Shown: positions 1-10,365, counted from the first letter of the stretch. The stretch is DNA of 64,000 nt from Sympetrum striolatum (GCA_947579665.1 CANPUZ010000050.1:1054001-1118000), one strand, 5' to 3'. Program-made: numbers and translations. Notes: generated by a model not told the origin, from the sequence alone.

Positions 1-533
1 CAAACCATGGACTTCAGGTAAATAAAAAGTAGCCTTTGTTCTGCGGGGGGTCGACTTTCAATAATGTAGAAAATTTCATAGTTTTGCGACTCTCGGTTCT
101 CGAGTTTTTATCGAACATACACACCCACACTCTATTTGATGTGTATAGATTTATTTTGAATACCAAGGTGTATCCAGCATGGGAATGGAAATAATCTCAA
201 AGAATTCGTATTCATTTTTGCTGATCATCACGTAAAATTAAACCAATTTGAATTGTTTATTTTTAAATCCAGACTTTCTCGCATTTATACATTCCCATAG
301 ATCTGACAGTTGACAGAAGTCCTTCATCTTTCATTTACATTTTGGTCTCAATTTTCGTATTGCATTCGCTTTTAATTGGAATTCGAAACATTCACTTAAA
401 AAATACTGCTTCAATGGACTCCTATTTTAGAAAACTTCATTTCAACTCAGCATTTCTTTGATGTTAATTACGTTTCACCGCTTAAACAAGAATCAATTTT
501 ATTTAAATTTGTGGAATTTATAGAAAAAGCTAA

Positions 534-682
534 TTCCCAAGGAAAAACGGACTTGAAAAATGTCTGACAGGGCCGGGAATCGAACCCGGGATCTTCCTCT
601 ATCCGGGAGGCTGCCTTAACCATCTCCCGGGTTCGATTCCCGGCCCAGTCAGACTTGATTCAAGTCCGTTTATCCTTGGGAA
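534..682. repeat. tRNA-like SINE foldback, copy 1
   Basis: Two arms face each other. Each carries a T-arm/B-box-like core (GGTTCGATTCC followed by CGGCCC) and then the tail GTCAGAC, CAAGTCCGTTT and CCTTGGGAA. The centre includes GATGGTTAAGGC, which resembles a tRNA A-box region on the minus strand. The arms are imperfect, with small differences in the tail. This fits a tRNA-derived SINE that lies head to head with a second partial copy. It does not fold as a proper tRNA, because the acceptor and anticodon stems are not evident. Confidence 0.65.
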
Positions 683-1940
683 TGTTCCTGGGTGCACGCC
701 CTTATTCACCTCAACCCTTTTCTTATAAAAAAGGCTAATTTAACAAAACTTAATTTATTCATTCAAAAATAAAGTAGGTCGCTATTTTATCAATGCAACT
801 GAATTTAAATAAATTGAATTTTCCCAACGTTAATGTTACAATATCTTTTAGATCTAAATTATTTAATGTATCCTTATATGGGATTAGCAATTTAATATGA
901 ATTTTTTAATATCTTTATTCAGTAGGGTTTAAATTAATGTATGAAATTGAGTTATAAAACAAAAATATTGTCTAAATACAGGATGTTCTTATTAATTGCT
1001 TTATTACTTAAATATTAGAGAGCAGAAATTTCAGCATTAACATTTTTGAATAAAAGCTTCCATTTTAATATCCTTGCTAACAATTTGTACATGAATTATA
1101 ACGCGTATCATTTGTTATTTCATTCGTTGAAATAATATATGTTTCCTAAAAGAAAATCCCATCCAACGTAGGTGTGTTTAAGAAACACAATGCCTGAACA
1201 TTTATCTGATACTAGCAAAACCCGGCCACGCTTCTCTTTGGCTCATTCAGATATGGAATGAATGGGAATAAAGGTATTCTAGCGAACGTACATTCACCGA
1301 GAAAACACAACGTTCAATTCAATGTACAATGATACTGAATTACGTATTGATTTTGCGTTTTGGGAACGAATTTAAAGAGATTGCTCTAAATCCCCGCTAT
1401 GCATTTAAATTTTGCACCCACCTGGAGTCGATCTCACTCACATTCGTGAGATATAGTTCCTATGATTATTAATTTAGAACTAGTGATCGCCCAGTGGTCA
1501 AATTTCGATCATATTTTATTTAATTTTTATGTCTGGACGTTATTGAGGTTCTTTTGTCAATGAGTATACCTATATAATCATTGCTTATAATTTATTTCAT
1601 TATTTTTCTATTGCGTCAACTGTGAGCGTGTACAAAGACGTCATTAGGGTTTGCCTTAATTCCCTTCAAAAAACGTAAAATTTTAATGTTAGAAAAAATA
1701 AATAAAACACAATTACAGCTTGTAGCTTTATTTATTTTTTGATACAATTCACTGTCATTTTTAATGTTAAAAATTGATTTCCAAAAAAATTCAGTCAAAT
1801 CGCCATAATTATATCCCTGTTATTTATTAATTATTTAGTGGCTGTTGGCATCTCGTTTGATTGCCCTCTTTTCATAATTCCTGACATGAGTCCCTATCGT
1901 TAATTTGGTTTGGAGATAAAATCCCCTTCTAATGTGAAAA
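683..1940. other. Non-coding AT-rich interval
   Basis: No gene is supported here. The stretch is AT-rich and matches 49328-50574 closely except for about 1478-1650, where the copies differ by many substitutions and small indels. It holds one weak copy of the module motif at about 1414-1445 (CACCTGGAGTCGA), similar to a unit at about 11143. Confidence 0.5.
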
Positions 1941-2290
1941 CGAATAAGCTCGGATTCAACAACCGCCTTGGTCGCCAGGGTGACTGGTTTGTTTACTACG
2001 AAGAAATATCACAGCATTTTCGACCATTTTGCCATGAGTTCTCATAATTTCGACTCGATGCGATATTCCACGACTAAAATAAGAATCTTTGTTCAATTTC
2101 CTGTCTTTTGGTATTAATCTCGATTTCGTACGACCATTATTTCTGATCCAATTCTGCAAAAGAAAAAATGTCTTCAATCGACCAAAACGAACTATGCGTG
2201 CATTTCTTATGAGATACGATAATACAGGTCGAACCAAGGATACTCTGGTCAAGTATATTAGCTTTCAGCACTCCTTCTCCGTATGAAATT
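1941..2290 (-). repeat. Modular repeat, ~300-bp type
   Basis: The unit begins AATAAGCTCGGATTCAACAA, contains AAAATAAGAATCTT and TTTTGGT, and ends with TCGAACCAAGGATACTCTGG. Related units lie at about 2770-3100, 11440-11720, 31527-31720 and 48350-48644, and inverted at 3700-4020 and 4550-5180. The terminal TCGAACC, read on the minus strand as GGTTCGA, matches the core of a tRNA B box. Short ORFs across it on both strands are shared because the DNA is repeated, not because they are genes. Confidence 0.7.
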
Positions 2291-2295
2291 AGACT

Positions 2296-2380
2296 ATGCC
2301 AAATCTCAAACTCCTACGTTCGCGCAATATCCTTAAAAAGGGATCCAAAGTTTTCTCTCCACCTATTAATATATATAGAT
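2296..2380. repeat. Dispersed repeat segment shared with 34.6 kb
   Basis: A stretch beginning TGCCAAATCTCAAACTCC and running through AATATCCTTAAAAAGGGATCC recurs at about 34599-34680. It directly follows a ~300-bp module in this copy, so it probably belongs to the same modular family. Confidence 0.6.
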
Positions 2381-2769
2381 TATGACTACATCAACCCAGT
2401 AACGCTTCTCTGTGATTCAGTTTTAAAATGAATGAGAAAGTGAATAAAGGTATTCTAGCGAACATAGATTCACCGAGAAAACACATGATTCAATTCTTAT
2501 ACCCTACCTTGCGACGCTGTGGCTATGTTGTGGAACGAAAGGGAAGAAAAAAGATGTTTTCCGTTGAAAACAATAGATGCCGCAATAACACTCTTATATA
2601 TATTTAAGGATATGAAGCTCATATCATTCAGATATTGCAACTGCATTCGTCATTACAAATAATTCATCAATAAGTCATTTTAATCAATTACAATGATTGA
2701 TTATGCACATCAATGTGAACGAAATCAAACCACAAACAAGCTTCTTCTAAATTTAAAATAGGCCAAAAT

Positions 2770-3100
2770 GCAGGAACTCGGATTCAAAAATGGAATTTGT
2801 CGTCATGGGGACCGGTTTTTTACACCCTCAAAATTTCAGGAAAAGTTATTTTTGGTGTAAAATCTTGATAATTCGATTCTAAAACAATTATCCACGACCA
2901 AAATATTATTCTTCAGTTATTTCTCCTTATTCTGGTGCTTGTCTTAATTTCGTGCGTCCATTCTTTCTAATTTAATTTTTCAAAAGAAACGAAGCTTGAA
3001 GCGGCAAAAATTAACTTTACGTGATCTTTATCGTTTGGGATCGAACCTAGGACGAACTGTCAACATATTTTACGATAGAAACACTCTCGTATTTGAATGT
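2770..3100 (-). repeat. Modular repeat, ~300-bp type
   Basis: A diverged unit with GGAACTCGGATTCAAAAATG at its start, CACGACCAAAATATTATTCTTC in the middle (described by its first bases only) and GGATCGAACCTAGGAC at its end. It has the same order of blocks as 1941-2290. Confidence 0.6.
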
Positions 3101-3235
3101 GGTGTTAAAATTTCAAGTCAAGCGACCGAGAGGTTTTTGATTCGCAAGATTACTTTGCCATATCAACCGAATTATCAATGCTAAATTTAGTTTGAAATTG
3201 AGTAAAGGAGCGAATTAAAAAATGTGCCAAAACAT

Positions 3236-3610
3236 GCATCTGGGAAGCAATCAAGTCACCACGGTTCCTCGCGGACCAGCCGATCTACATCTGACGCACA
3301 AGTTCGGAGTCTATGGCTGAGAAGCGATTCGATTGCTGGTGACATCTGACGGGGGAAAACGGGATGTCGAGTTCGCAGAAGACGCAGAAGATGAGCCGGT
3401 GTGTGACGATCGTCCCCCAGCGGTAGCTTTGCGGATGCGCGATGACGTAGGCGCTCGCGAGATCCGTCCGTGACGAACGCCTTATTAGCGGAGGCCGCAA
3501 ACTCGGGATGAAAGTTTTGATTTTAAATTCCATCAGTGTGACATCCAGCGAATCCGTTCCATTGGGAGCAGATGACGAACGCTCTTGCGAGGCGAGGACA
3601 CGGTGGCCTC
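3236..3610. other. GC-rich, CpG-rich island, unassigned
   Basis: This segment is clearly richer in GC and CpG than its AT-rich surroundings. It has short open stretches on both strands (an 82-codon frame on the minus strand at 3285-3533 and an 80-codon frame on the plus strand at 3508-3750) and no recognisable domain. It sits between module units and recurs unchanged at about 51870-52244. It might be a decayed exon, part of an unknown transposon or a regulatory island. No function is assigned. Confidence 0.45.
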
Positions 3611-3699
3611 AGATCTTCGTTGAAATTTGGAGAATTTCAAAATATCTCAAAAATATCTCAAAATGTTCAATGGATTATTGGATATTAATATTTGTGTGT

Positions 3700-4020
3700 C
3701 CAAAGTATCCTTGGTTCGACTCTGGACTACTCGAATCGTCTCTCTCATAAGAAATGAACGTTAAATCAATTTTGATCTATTGCAGACGTTTTTTCTTTCG
3801 CGGAATTAAATAAGAAATAATGGTCGCACAAAATCGAGATTAACACCAAAAGAAAATAAATTGAATGAATATTCTTAATTTGGTTGTAGAATATCGTATT
3901 CGAGTCGAAATTGAGAGAATTTAGACGAAAAAGACGAAACATTTGTGTGATTTTGTGCGCGTAAACAATTCCCTAACGACCAAGGTGATTGTTGAGCTCA
4001 ACTCCGATATAAATAATTGG
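3700..4020 (+). repeat. Modular repeat, ~300-bp type, inverted
   Basis: This is the same block order in reverse: TATCCTTGGTTCGACTCTGG, then CATAAGAAATGAACG, GCAGACGTTTTTTCTTTCGC and a GAGATTAACACCAAAAG stretch. It lies opposite in orientation to the units at 1941 and 2770, so the region downstream of the NACHT gene is a mosaic of both orientations. Confidence 0.65.
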
Positions 4021-4550
4021 AAGGATAGGCTCATAAAAAATGTATTGGGAAGTAGAGCCTAAATTTTAAATTCGTTTAAAATTTATTGTAAGTTATTTAT
4101 TTATTGTTAGAGTTGAATGCATTAAGATTAACATATTTCTAACGAAAAATAAGGCGTCGTATCGTTGTGGGGTTAATAATTCGTCTGTAATAATACTAGA
4201 CTATTGACTTCAGCTCGACTTCGAAGGCTGAGGACGCGGGGAATCTGCTACGACATGCTTACGATGGCCTTTATAATTGGACTTGTACTTCTCACGAATC
4301 CGAAAGAATTGGAACACGAGCACTCGTGCTTTTAGATGTGTGCACACGCAAATGGAGAAAGAGCCTCAAAGTCGAAGATTCACGCAATCGGAACTCAAAA
4401 CACGTGACTAACAATTGTTGCAAAATGTTGAACTTTTACTGCTCTTTAATAACGATTAGAACTAGTTAACGTTAAACTTAACTGACTCTTATACTAAATG
4501 GAAAATATAATGAAACTAGTTTCCTCGTGAAAACTAATTCTTCTCAAATT
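4020..4550. other. Non-coding interval, nothing recognised
   Basis: This is AT-rich sequence between inverted module units, with no open frame of note and no motif I recognise. The copy-2 equivalent differs by only a few bases. Confidence 0.5.
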
Positions 4551-5180
4551 AGTCGAGGAATACCACAAAGTTTATCGACAAATCCTTGAAGTTAGTTTGA
4601 TGCATGTTTGAGAAAGACGTAGTGAAAAAAATGTTTCCTATAAAGTTTTGTCCATAATAAGTCTCCATAAGAAATACAAGATAAGTTCGTTTTTGCACCT
4701 TGCGGGCTTTGTTTCTTTTGCAGAATTTAATTGGGAATAATGGTACTACGAAGTCAAGAAAAGTACCAAAAGAAAGGAACGAAGAATCTTTTTTTGGTCG
4801 TAGAATATGGTTTTGGTATCGGAATGACGACAACCATGGCATAGAAGGTATGCGAAATTATGACGGTCCATTTTGATAATAGGACCAGGTTCGACTCCAG
4901 AGTGATGGGAAAGGCTTCATAAGAAATGCACGTTCTATCGTATTAAAATAAAACGTGCATGGAACGCGTTTCTTCTTTCGCGAATTTTAATTGGAACTAT
5001 TGATCATATGAAATGAAAAAAAGCACCAAAAGAGGGGAAAATTGAATATAGAGCCTAATTTCGACATTGAACATACTTCTTGAGTTCAAACTACGAGATA
5101 TATGGCGAAATAAACGATGTGAAATTTTGCAGTATATATAAATCAGTCCCCCTGACGACGATTGTTGAGCGTTCTCCCAC
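4550..5180 (+). repeat. Two inverted ~300-bp modules in tandem
   Basis: The first unit runs through CCATAAGAAATACAAG, TTTGTTTCTTTTGCAGAATT and AAAAGTACCAAAAG to GGTCGTAGAATATGG. The second starts at about 4882 with CCAGGTTCGACTCCAGAG and repeats CATAAGAAATGCACG and AAAGCACCAAAAGAG. Both are relatives of the unit at 3700. They lie 3' of the NACHT gene. Confidence 0.6.
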
Positions 5181-5218
5181 AATAAAACACGGGGAATTAA
5201 GGCCCATCAAAGTATTAT

Positions 5219-5224
5219 TTTATT
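5219..5224 (-). terminator. Candidate polyadenylation signal, NACHT gene copy 1
   Basis: AATAAA on the minus strand lies about 80 bases past the stop codon at 5306. It is the nearest canonical signal and is kept in copy 2 at 53854-53859. An AT dinucleotide tract lies between the stop and the signal. Confidence 0.45.
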
Positions 5225-5250
5225 TACATATATACATAAATTTTGAGCTG

Positions 5251-5270
5251 ATATATATATATATATATAT
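5251..5270. repeat. (AT)10 microsatellite in presumed 3' UTR
   Basis: This is a pure AT dinucleotide run of 20 bases between the NACHT gene stop and its candidate poly(A) signal. The corresponding run in copy 2 is 65 bases (53886-53950). It is the largest simple length difference between the two copies. Confidence 0.9.
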
Positions 5271-5305
5271 AAACTAAAAAAATTGAAATAAAATCTGTAA
5301 TCATT

Positions 5306-8300
5306 TTAATGCTCCTCTTGCATTATTTCCGTTTCACTTTCCTTCAAGAGTTCTTCGAACAAGTCTTTCTCTAAAATTCCTTCAAAATATTTACTTATTT
5401 TTTCCATATCTTTATAATCCATTTGTAGAAATGTTTTTCCCTCGTTATTCCTCACCCTCAATAACCTATTAAAAACATCACTTGAAACCTTAATTTTCGT
5501 CAAATAGAAAACATGGTATGCATCATTTGCTTCATGGATATCTGACTCCATCATGGAATGGAGGAATGTGTTCCCATCGTTGTCTTGTGCGAGAAGAAAG
5601 TCTTCAAAACGACTTTCACATCTTAGCAGCTGATGTGCATAATCTATTAAATCCGTTGGGTTCGTTCCCTTACGTCTTGCAGCATAATGCAAACATGTCT
5701 GGCCTGTTACAGTTCTCTCGAAAAAAAGGTCTGCTATTTCTTTTTCACAAAAATACAAATGGAGAAAAGTATATTCTGTCATAAGATCATTACTAGCAGT
5801 GAAATGAAATATGTTTTCATTATCACTATTTTTACTTTTAAGCAAATGTTTGAAACACTCTTCGCCAATAAATTCCTTAACAATATCCAAATTATAAAAT
5901 AATGTGTCACAGAAATTAAATTTAAATAAGAAATGAATTAAATTCATATCATTGTTATCTTTGCTAAGGAGCAATTCCTTAGTCTCCTCTTTTCCTAAAA
6001 CGTTGACACAATACTGAATAATTCCCTCTAGACTTTCATTGTTACCAATAGCAGCAAGATGAAGTATGTTTTTACTATCACTATTTTTACTTTTAAGAAA
6101 ATCTTTGAAACTATCATCGTCAACAATTCCCTTGACACTATTCAAAAAGTCTATTAATGTTTGCGTGAGTGGACCCACTTGCATTAATATATGTATTAAG
6201 TAATCACCGTTAGAATCACATCTAAGGAGAAGTTCCTTCAGTAGTTCAAAGTCAAAACATTCCTTTAATATTCTGATCACTTTTTCAAATGGATGGACTT
6301 TTTCATGCATATAATCAGTTTCATAAAAAGATCTCCGGATTAAGCTAAACTTAAGATTATTGTCTAACAAGATTTCTGTTTCATCGTGAAAAACATTGTG
6401 CAATGCTTTGATGAAACTGCAGAATTCATCTATGCCTGCATCGAATATAAAATCATCTATTTCGGTTTTATACTCAAAACTTTTAATTATCCTTTCTAAA
6501 AATTGAATCTTTCCTAAACGATCTCTGAAAAACTTTAAAGTGCGAGCAAATATTTCTACTTTTCCATTCCTCATAGTGTGGTGAAGTAAACCTCTTCCGC
6601 GTGAATCCTTTTGACTTAACAACTGCACAAGAGTCGTATGTATATCTTCTTCCCTTATTTTGCTTCCCGTATGCGAGCTACTCTCATCCCCATCACTTCC
6701 AAGTGGAATGCATTCAGTCAGTACATCGATTACTTCATCAGCACTCTCTGCAAATCTCACAAAATGTAGAAATAAAATAGAGTTAACCTCAAAATATCTA
6801 TTCAACAGATGTTTCATCATTGAAACAGTGAGAAAACCCCCAACATGACTCATACTTTCTATTCTTGATTCAATTTCCTCAAACAACTTATTTACCACGC
6901 TTACCTCTACATTTTGTTCAAAATTCACAAGCAAACTTTTTATGATCTTAGCAGCACAATAACTATCAGAATTATGATAGATAGTCAATTTTTTAGCCTT
7001 TTCCATCACATCTAAAAGCCAGAATATAATAAAGCATTCCATTGAAACTTCTCCAAAGCCATTATTTTCCAATGAACTGGAGAGAAATCTTCTAATTACT
7101 TTGTACTTATCGTCAGATATCAGTTTTATGATGTCCTCCTTTCGTACATTTTTCCTCACCGATTCAGCTATGAAAAATTCAGCGAACGTAGGGTGGAGAA
7201 AACGTATTTCTCCTCCATGTTCGTACACCACTCCAAGACCAGTGCAGAGTTCCAGGTCATCATCCAAATCAGAGGCTAGACATACTTTTCCCTCATCTAT
7301 TAACTTAATTGACAAATTCGTGTGAATTCTAAATGCTTTCTTTCTTGTTTTTTTCACCATCTTTTCTTTCACTTCATCTTCCTTCCTCAGATTATGTTTT
7401 TCTTCAATATATATCAGTATCTTCTGATCTAAGAACTTATTGTAAATGCTGTATATGTCATATGCGGTTTCAACATTAAAATTATTATTTACATGAATGT
7501 CCCCAATCATATAAAGATGCAATGGATTGCCTATGAACTCCAGCGTTTCTTTATCCAATGAAGACTTCTCTAGAATATACTTAGCAAATTTTGTGAAATC
7601 TAAATGTTCTATATCAGATATAATTGAATTTAAGTCTTTCCCCCGATCTATTTCTTCAAGTGCTTGTATTAGCTCTTGGTATTCTAACACAATCCCTTCT
7701 TTTTTTGATTCATAAATGATATTTTGAATTTTTTCTTTTACATCTTTCTCTCTTCTCTGTTGTCCTTTACCCTTTGGATCCTTCAAGTTGTTTTTCCACA
7801 ACTTATTCATGAACTCTATTTGATATTCCTCTGATAGAGGCACCAATCGATGCGAGTATGTGTCCAAAGTTTTCTCCAATTCTTCCTGTTGATGCTTTCT
7901 GGTCGTTATTATCAATTTAACCTCAGTATTTTTCTTTAGAAAGGAAAGGATTTTAAGAGCACTGTTCATGTATTTCGATGGAATTTTGTCATAACCATCA
8001 AAAAATATGAAACAGCGCCCTGCTCTATCGCTGAATTTCTTGAAAAGGTGTTTCTCAAAGCCGCCATTCAATCTTAGCATTAAACACAAGTGATCAATGA
8101 CTTCTTCTTCGTTACTGTTTGGATTGAGGTTAGCCAAGGAGAGAGGATCCTTCTCATTATTGGAAAACTTACTGAAATCGATTCTCCATATCCATGAATT
8201 GGACCTGTTTTTCCTCACAGTACTGACAAGATTGGACACGACAGTAGATTTGCCACACCCTGCGTTATCAGATATTATGAGAATCCTTTTGCTTTTCAAG

Positions 8301-10318
8301 AAATCCAATATCTCCTTTTCAGAGAATGACGCTTCTTTCGTATGCCTTTTGAATTCATCGCTAGTCGAATTTGAGTTTTTCAGATAGAACACACTCTTCT
8401 CGTGGTGTAGCCAAATAGTTGTTTTTCTTGGGTTCTTTCCTACTAAATCCATGAAAGTTGTGAATTCATTATCTTTAGAGACATATACTGATTTATCTTC
8501 CTGCAACTTATCATCTGATTTCTCCATCCACTGCACCTGAACTTTACTTATCAATCCTTCCTCGAAATCCTTCTTACTGAATCCGGACAAGAAAACACTA
8601 GTGTCTCGAGGGATATTGCCAAAAAATTCTTCATTCACCGTAGTTGCCGTAAATTCTCTTTCAACGTACGTCTCAGGAACGTAATCCTGTGAATATAGAT
8701 CCTTACCATCATCTACTTCAATTTTTTCACCAATTATTTGCATAATTTCATCATCATTAAAATACTCTGGGAAATCTCCCTCCCTAACATATACATACTC
8801 CTCCTGTCCCTTGAATAAAAAATGTATTATTTCAAGTTTGTTTTTGTATTCATATGTCAAATCATCCCACTTATAATTTACAGCTCTTTCAAAGTTAAAC
8901 TTCTGATCAATGGACTGGGAGCTTGTAATCGTTATTATTTGAATTCCCTTGATTAGGAATTCATTGAACTTCTCAAGGTATTCAAAATAAAATTCCAATA
9001 GATTCAATGCCTTCTTATTCATCACAATTATCAAATAATCCAAAACACTACCTTTCAACGAATTCACTATTTTTCCTATTTCCCTTTCTATGCATTTCCT
9101 CGAGAGGAAGAGCACTTTTTTCTTCAAGAGGTCCCCGTATTTTTCTTTTAATTCGTGGAATATGTGTAAGGTGCACAGTTTTGTGCAGTTTGTCGTTAAC
9201 ACTGAAATCCCTTCTCTCTTCAGTTCCGGATTCTCTGGGAACGATGGGAAATCCTGCAAGTACTTACAAAATGGAGGAAATCCTTCTTTTAGTGGTGTTA
9301 TTGTCTTTTCTTCGGATGATATCAAATCATAGTTCTTCATTAATTCTTCCATTATCCGGTGAGGTTTCGTGTTTACACTTGGATCTGTCCACACTCTGCA
9401 CTTGGGAATGACATTTTCTTCATAAAAGGAAAGTAGTCTGGACAATTCGGAAGATTCCATTAGAATCCCTCTCCCAGTTTCTTCGCCGTAGAATCCTATG
9501 ACATGTGGTACACGAGCTATTAGCTCACACTCCCACTGCCTCTCATCATAATCAGTGAAAATTGTTTTAATATACGATTCTAAGTGACAGGAGCGATCCG
9601 CCAATGATTCCACTGCTCTGATGATATTCCGGAAGTCCTCTGACAACTTGGTTTGCTCCTTACCGTATGCCTTCGCTCCATTTTGAAACATAGTTGTCAT
9701 TGCCAAGTGACAGAGGGACTCCGCCACCACACCGTACACCTTTGCCTTCTTTTTAGGGTCGCCGGACATCAAGTTCTTAGCTCCGACAAAGATTTCCTTC
9801 AAATCACTCCGAGTCAATCCATAGATTTCCATCTCTTCCACATCCAGACGATGTAATCTATTTACGTCCTCGGACTCGAAATCATAAAATACATCAAAAT
9901 CTACAGTTTCCAAGACCATCATTAACAATTTGATGATTTCGGATTCAAAAAAATTCTCATACATGGAAATCACGGCCTTTAAATGTTTTCCATCTAAACC
10001 CTGAGGAGACTGGCTTAAGGAAATTAATCGGAAAATGCAGGATTTGTCAGATTTTTTGTTATGATGTAACAGGAGGTTGTTAACACGGGCTAGATCTATT
10101 TCCAGATCATATAAGTCATCCATTTCGGAATCATGAATCTTCGCTCCTTTAGAAATAAGATGGGCGGCTATTTCATATTTCTTCTCTGAGAATGCATGGA
10201 AGAGAGCTGAAGTTTCTTCATGTAAGAAGTACTGCTCAGCTGCATGATTCTCCATCAGACGACTCACGAGGTTGACGTCTCCATCCTTGATGGCCTTGTG
10301 CAGTATCTTACACTCCAT
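5306..10318 (-). CDS. NLR-like ankyrin-NACHT-ankyrin protein, copy 1
   Basis: A 1670-residue single open frame. Residues 1-85 look like ankyrin-type helices (CKILHKAIKDGDVNLVSRLM). A long helical region of unknown function follows. The NACHT NTPase has Walker A GCGKST at 687-692, Walker B FIFFDGYD at 770-777, the sensor strand LIITTR at 802-807, GNPLHLY at 930-936 and FLHPTFAEFF at 1040-1049, in the usual NACHT/winged-helix order. About eight ankyrin repeats fill 1238-1670 (for example GQTCLHYAA and NGDYLIHILM). STAND proteins of this layout bind ATP and oligomerise, often as innate-immune or death-related sensors; that role here is inferred from the family. No signal peptide or membrane segment is seen. 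The start is the first ATG (context GCAATGG); the frame stays open 21 codons further to a TTG but crosses a splice-acceptor-like site. The gene appears intact and is bordered by modular repeats. Confidence 0.9.
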   Translation of the reverse strand: MECKILHKAIKDGDVNLVSRLMENHAAEQYFLHEETSALFHAFSEKKYEIAAHLISKGAKIHDSEMDDLYDLEIDLARVNNLLLHHNKKSDKSCIFRLISLSQSPQGLDGKHLKAVISMYENFFESEIIKLLMMVLETVDFDVFYDFESEDVNRLHRLDVEEMEIYGLTRSDLKEIFVGAKNLMSGDPKKKAKVYGVVAESLCHLAMTTMFQNGAKAYGKEQTKLSEDFRNIIRAVESLADRSCHLESYIKTIFTDYDERQWECELIARVPHVIGFYGEETGRGILMESSELSRLLSFYEENVIPKCRVWTDPSVNTKPHRIMEELMKNYDLISSEEKTITPLKEGFPPFCKYLQDFPSFPENPELKREGISVLTTNCTKLCTLHIFHELKEKYGDLLKKKVLFLSRKCIEREIGKIVNSLKGSVLDYLIIVMNKKALNLLEFYFEYLEKFNEFLIKGIQIITITSSQSIDQKFNFERAVNYKWDDLTYEYKNKLEIIHFLFKGQEEYVYVREGDFPEYFNDDEIMQIIGEKIEVDDGKDLYSQDYVPETYVEREFTATTVNEEFFGNIPRDTSVFLSGFSKKDFEEGLISKVQVQWMEKSDDKLQEDKSVYVSKDNEFTTFMDLVGKNPRKTTIWLHHEKSVFYLKNSNSTSDEFKRHTKEASFSEKEILDFLKSKRILIISDNAGCGKSTVVSNLVSTVRKNRSNSWIWRIDFSKFSNNEKDPLSLANLNPNSNEEEVIDHLCLMLRLNGGFEKHLFKKFSDRAGRCFIFFDGYDKIPSKYMNSALKILSFLKKNTEVKLIITTRKHQQEELEKTLDTYSHRLVPLSEEYQIEFMNKLWKNNLKDPKGKGQQRREKDVKEKIQNIIYESKKEGIVLEYQELIQALEEIDRGKDLNSIISDIEHLDFTKFAKYILEKSSLDKETLEFIGNPLHLYMIGDIHVNNNFNVETAYDIYSIYNKFLDQKILIYIEEKHNLRKEDEVKEKMVKKTRKKAFRIHTNLSIKLIDEGKVCLASDLDDDLELCTGLGVVYEHGGEIRFLHPTFAEFFIAESVRKNVRKEDIIKLISDDKYKVIRRFLSSSLENNGFGEVSMECFIIFWLLDVMEKAKKLTIYHNSDSYCAAKIIKSLLVNFEQNVEVSVVNKLFEEIESRIESMSHVGGFLTVSMMKHLLNRYFEVNSILFLHFVRFAESADEVIDVLTECIPLGSDGDESSSHTGSKIREEDIHTTLVQLLSQKDSRGRGLLHHTMRNGKVEIFARTLKFFRDRLGKIQFLERIIKSFEYKTEIDDFIFDAGIDEFCSFIKALHNVFHDETEILLDNNLKFSLIRRSFYETDYMHEKVHPFEKVIRILKECFDFELLKELLLRCDSNGDYLIHILMQVGPLTQTLIDFLNSVKGIVDDDSFKDFLKSKNSDSKNILHLAAIGNNESLEGIIQYCVNVLGKEETKELLLSKDNNDMNLIHFLFKFNFCDTLFYNLDIVKEFIGEECFKHLLKSKNSDNENIFHFTASNDLMTEYTFLHLYFCEKEIADLFFERTVTGQTCLHYAARRKGTNPTDLIDYAHQLLRCESRFEDFLLAQDNDGNTFLHSMMESDIHEANDAYHVFYLTKIKVSSDVFNRLLRVRNNEGKTFLQMDYKDMEKISKYFEGILEKDLFEELLKESETEIMQEEH

Positions 10319-10365
10319 TGCAACCACTCTCAACCGCACGATGTCCACACCGCAATGAGATGGCA

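Noticed and set aside
560..650. Functional tRNA gene
   Set aside because: B-box-like cores are present, but the arms are palindromic and no acceptor or anticodon stem forms. A SINE foldback explains it better.
2089..2286. Small plus-strand gene shared by both copies
   Set aside because: It lies in the ~300-bp module, which has copies elsewhere with broken frames. Conservation reflects the recent duplication.
9007..9411. 134-codon plus-strand frame inside the NACHT gene (and 57692-58096)
   Set aside because: It lies wholly antisense to the strongly supported NACHT coding frame and has no domain of its own.
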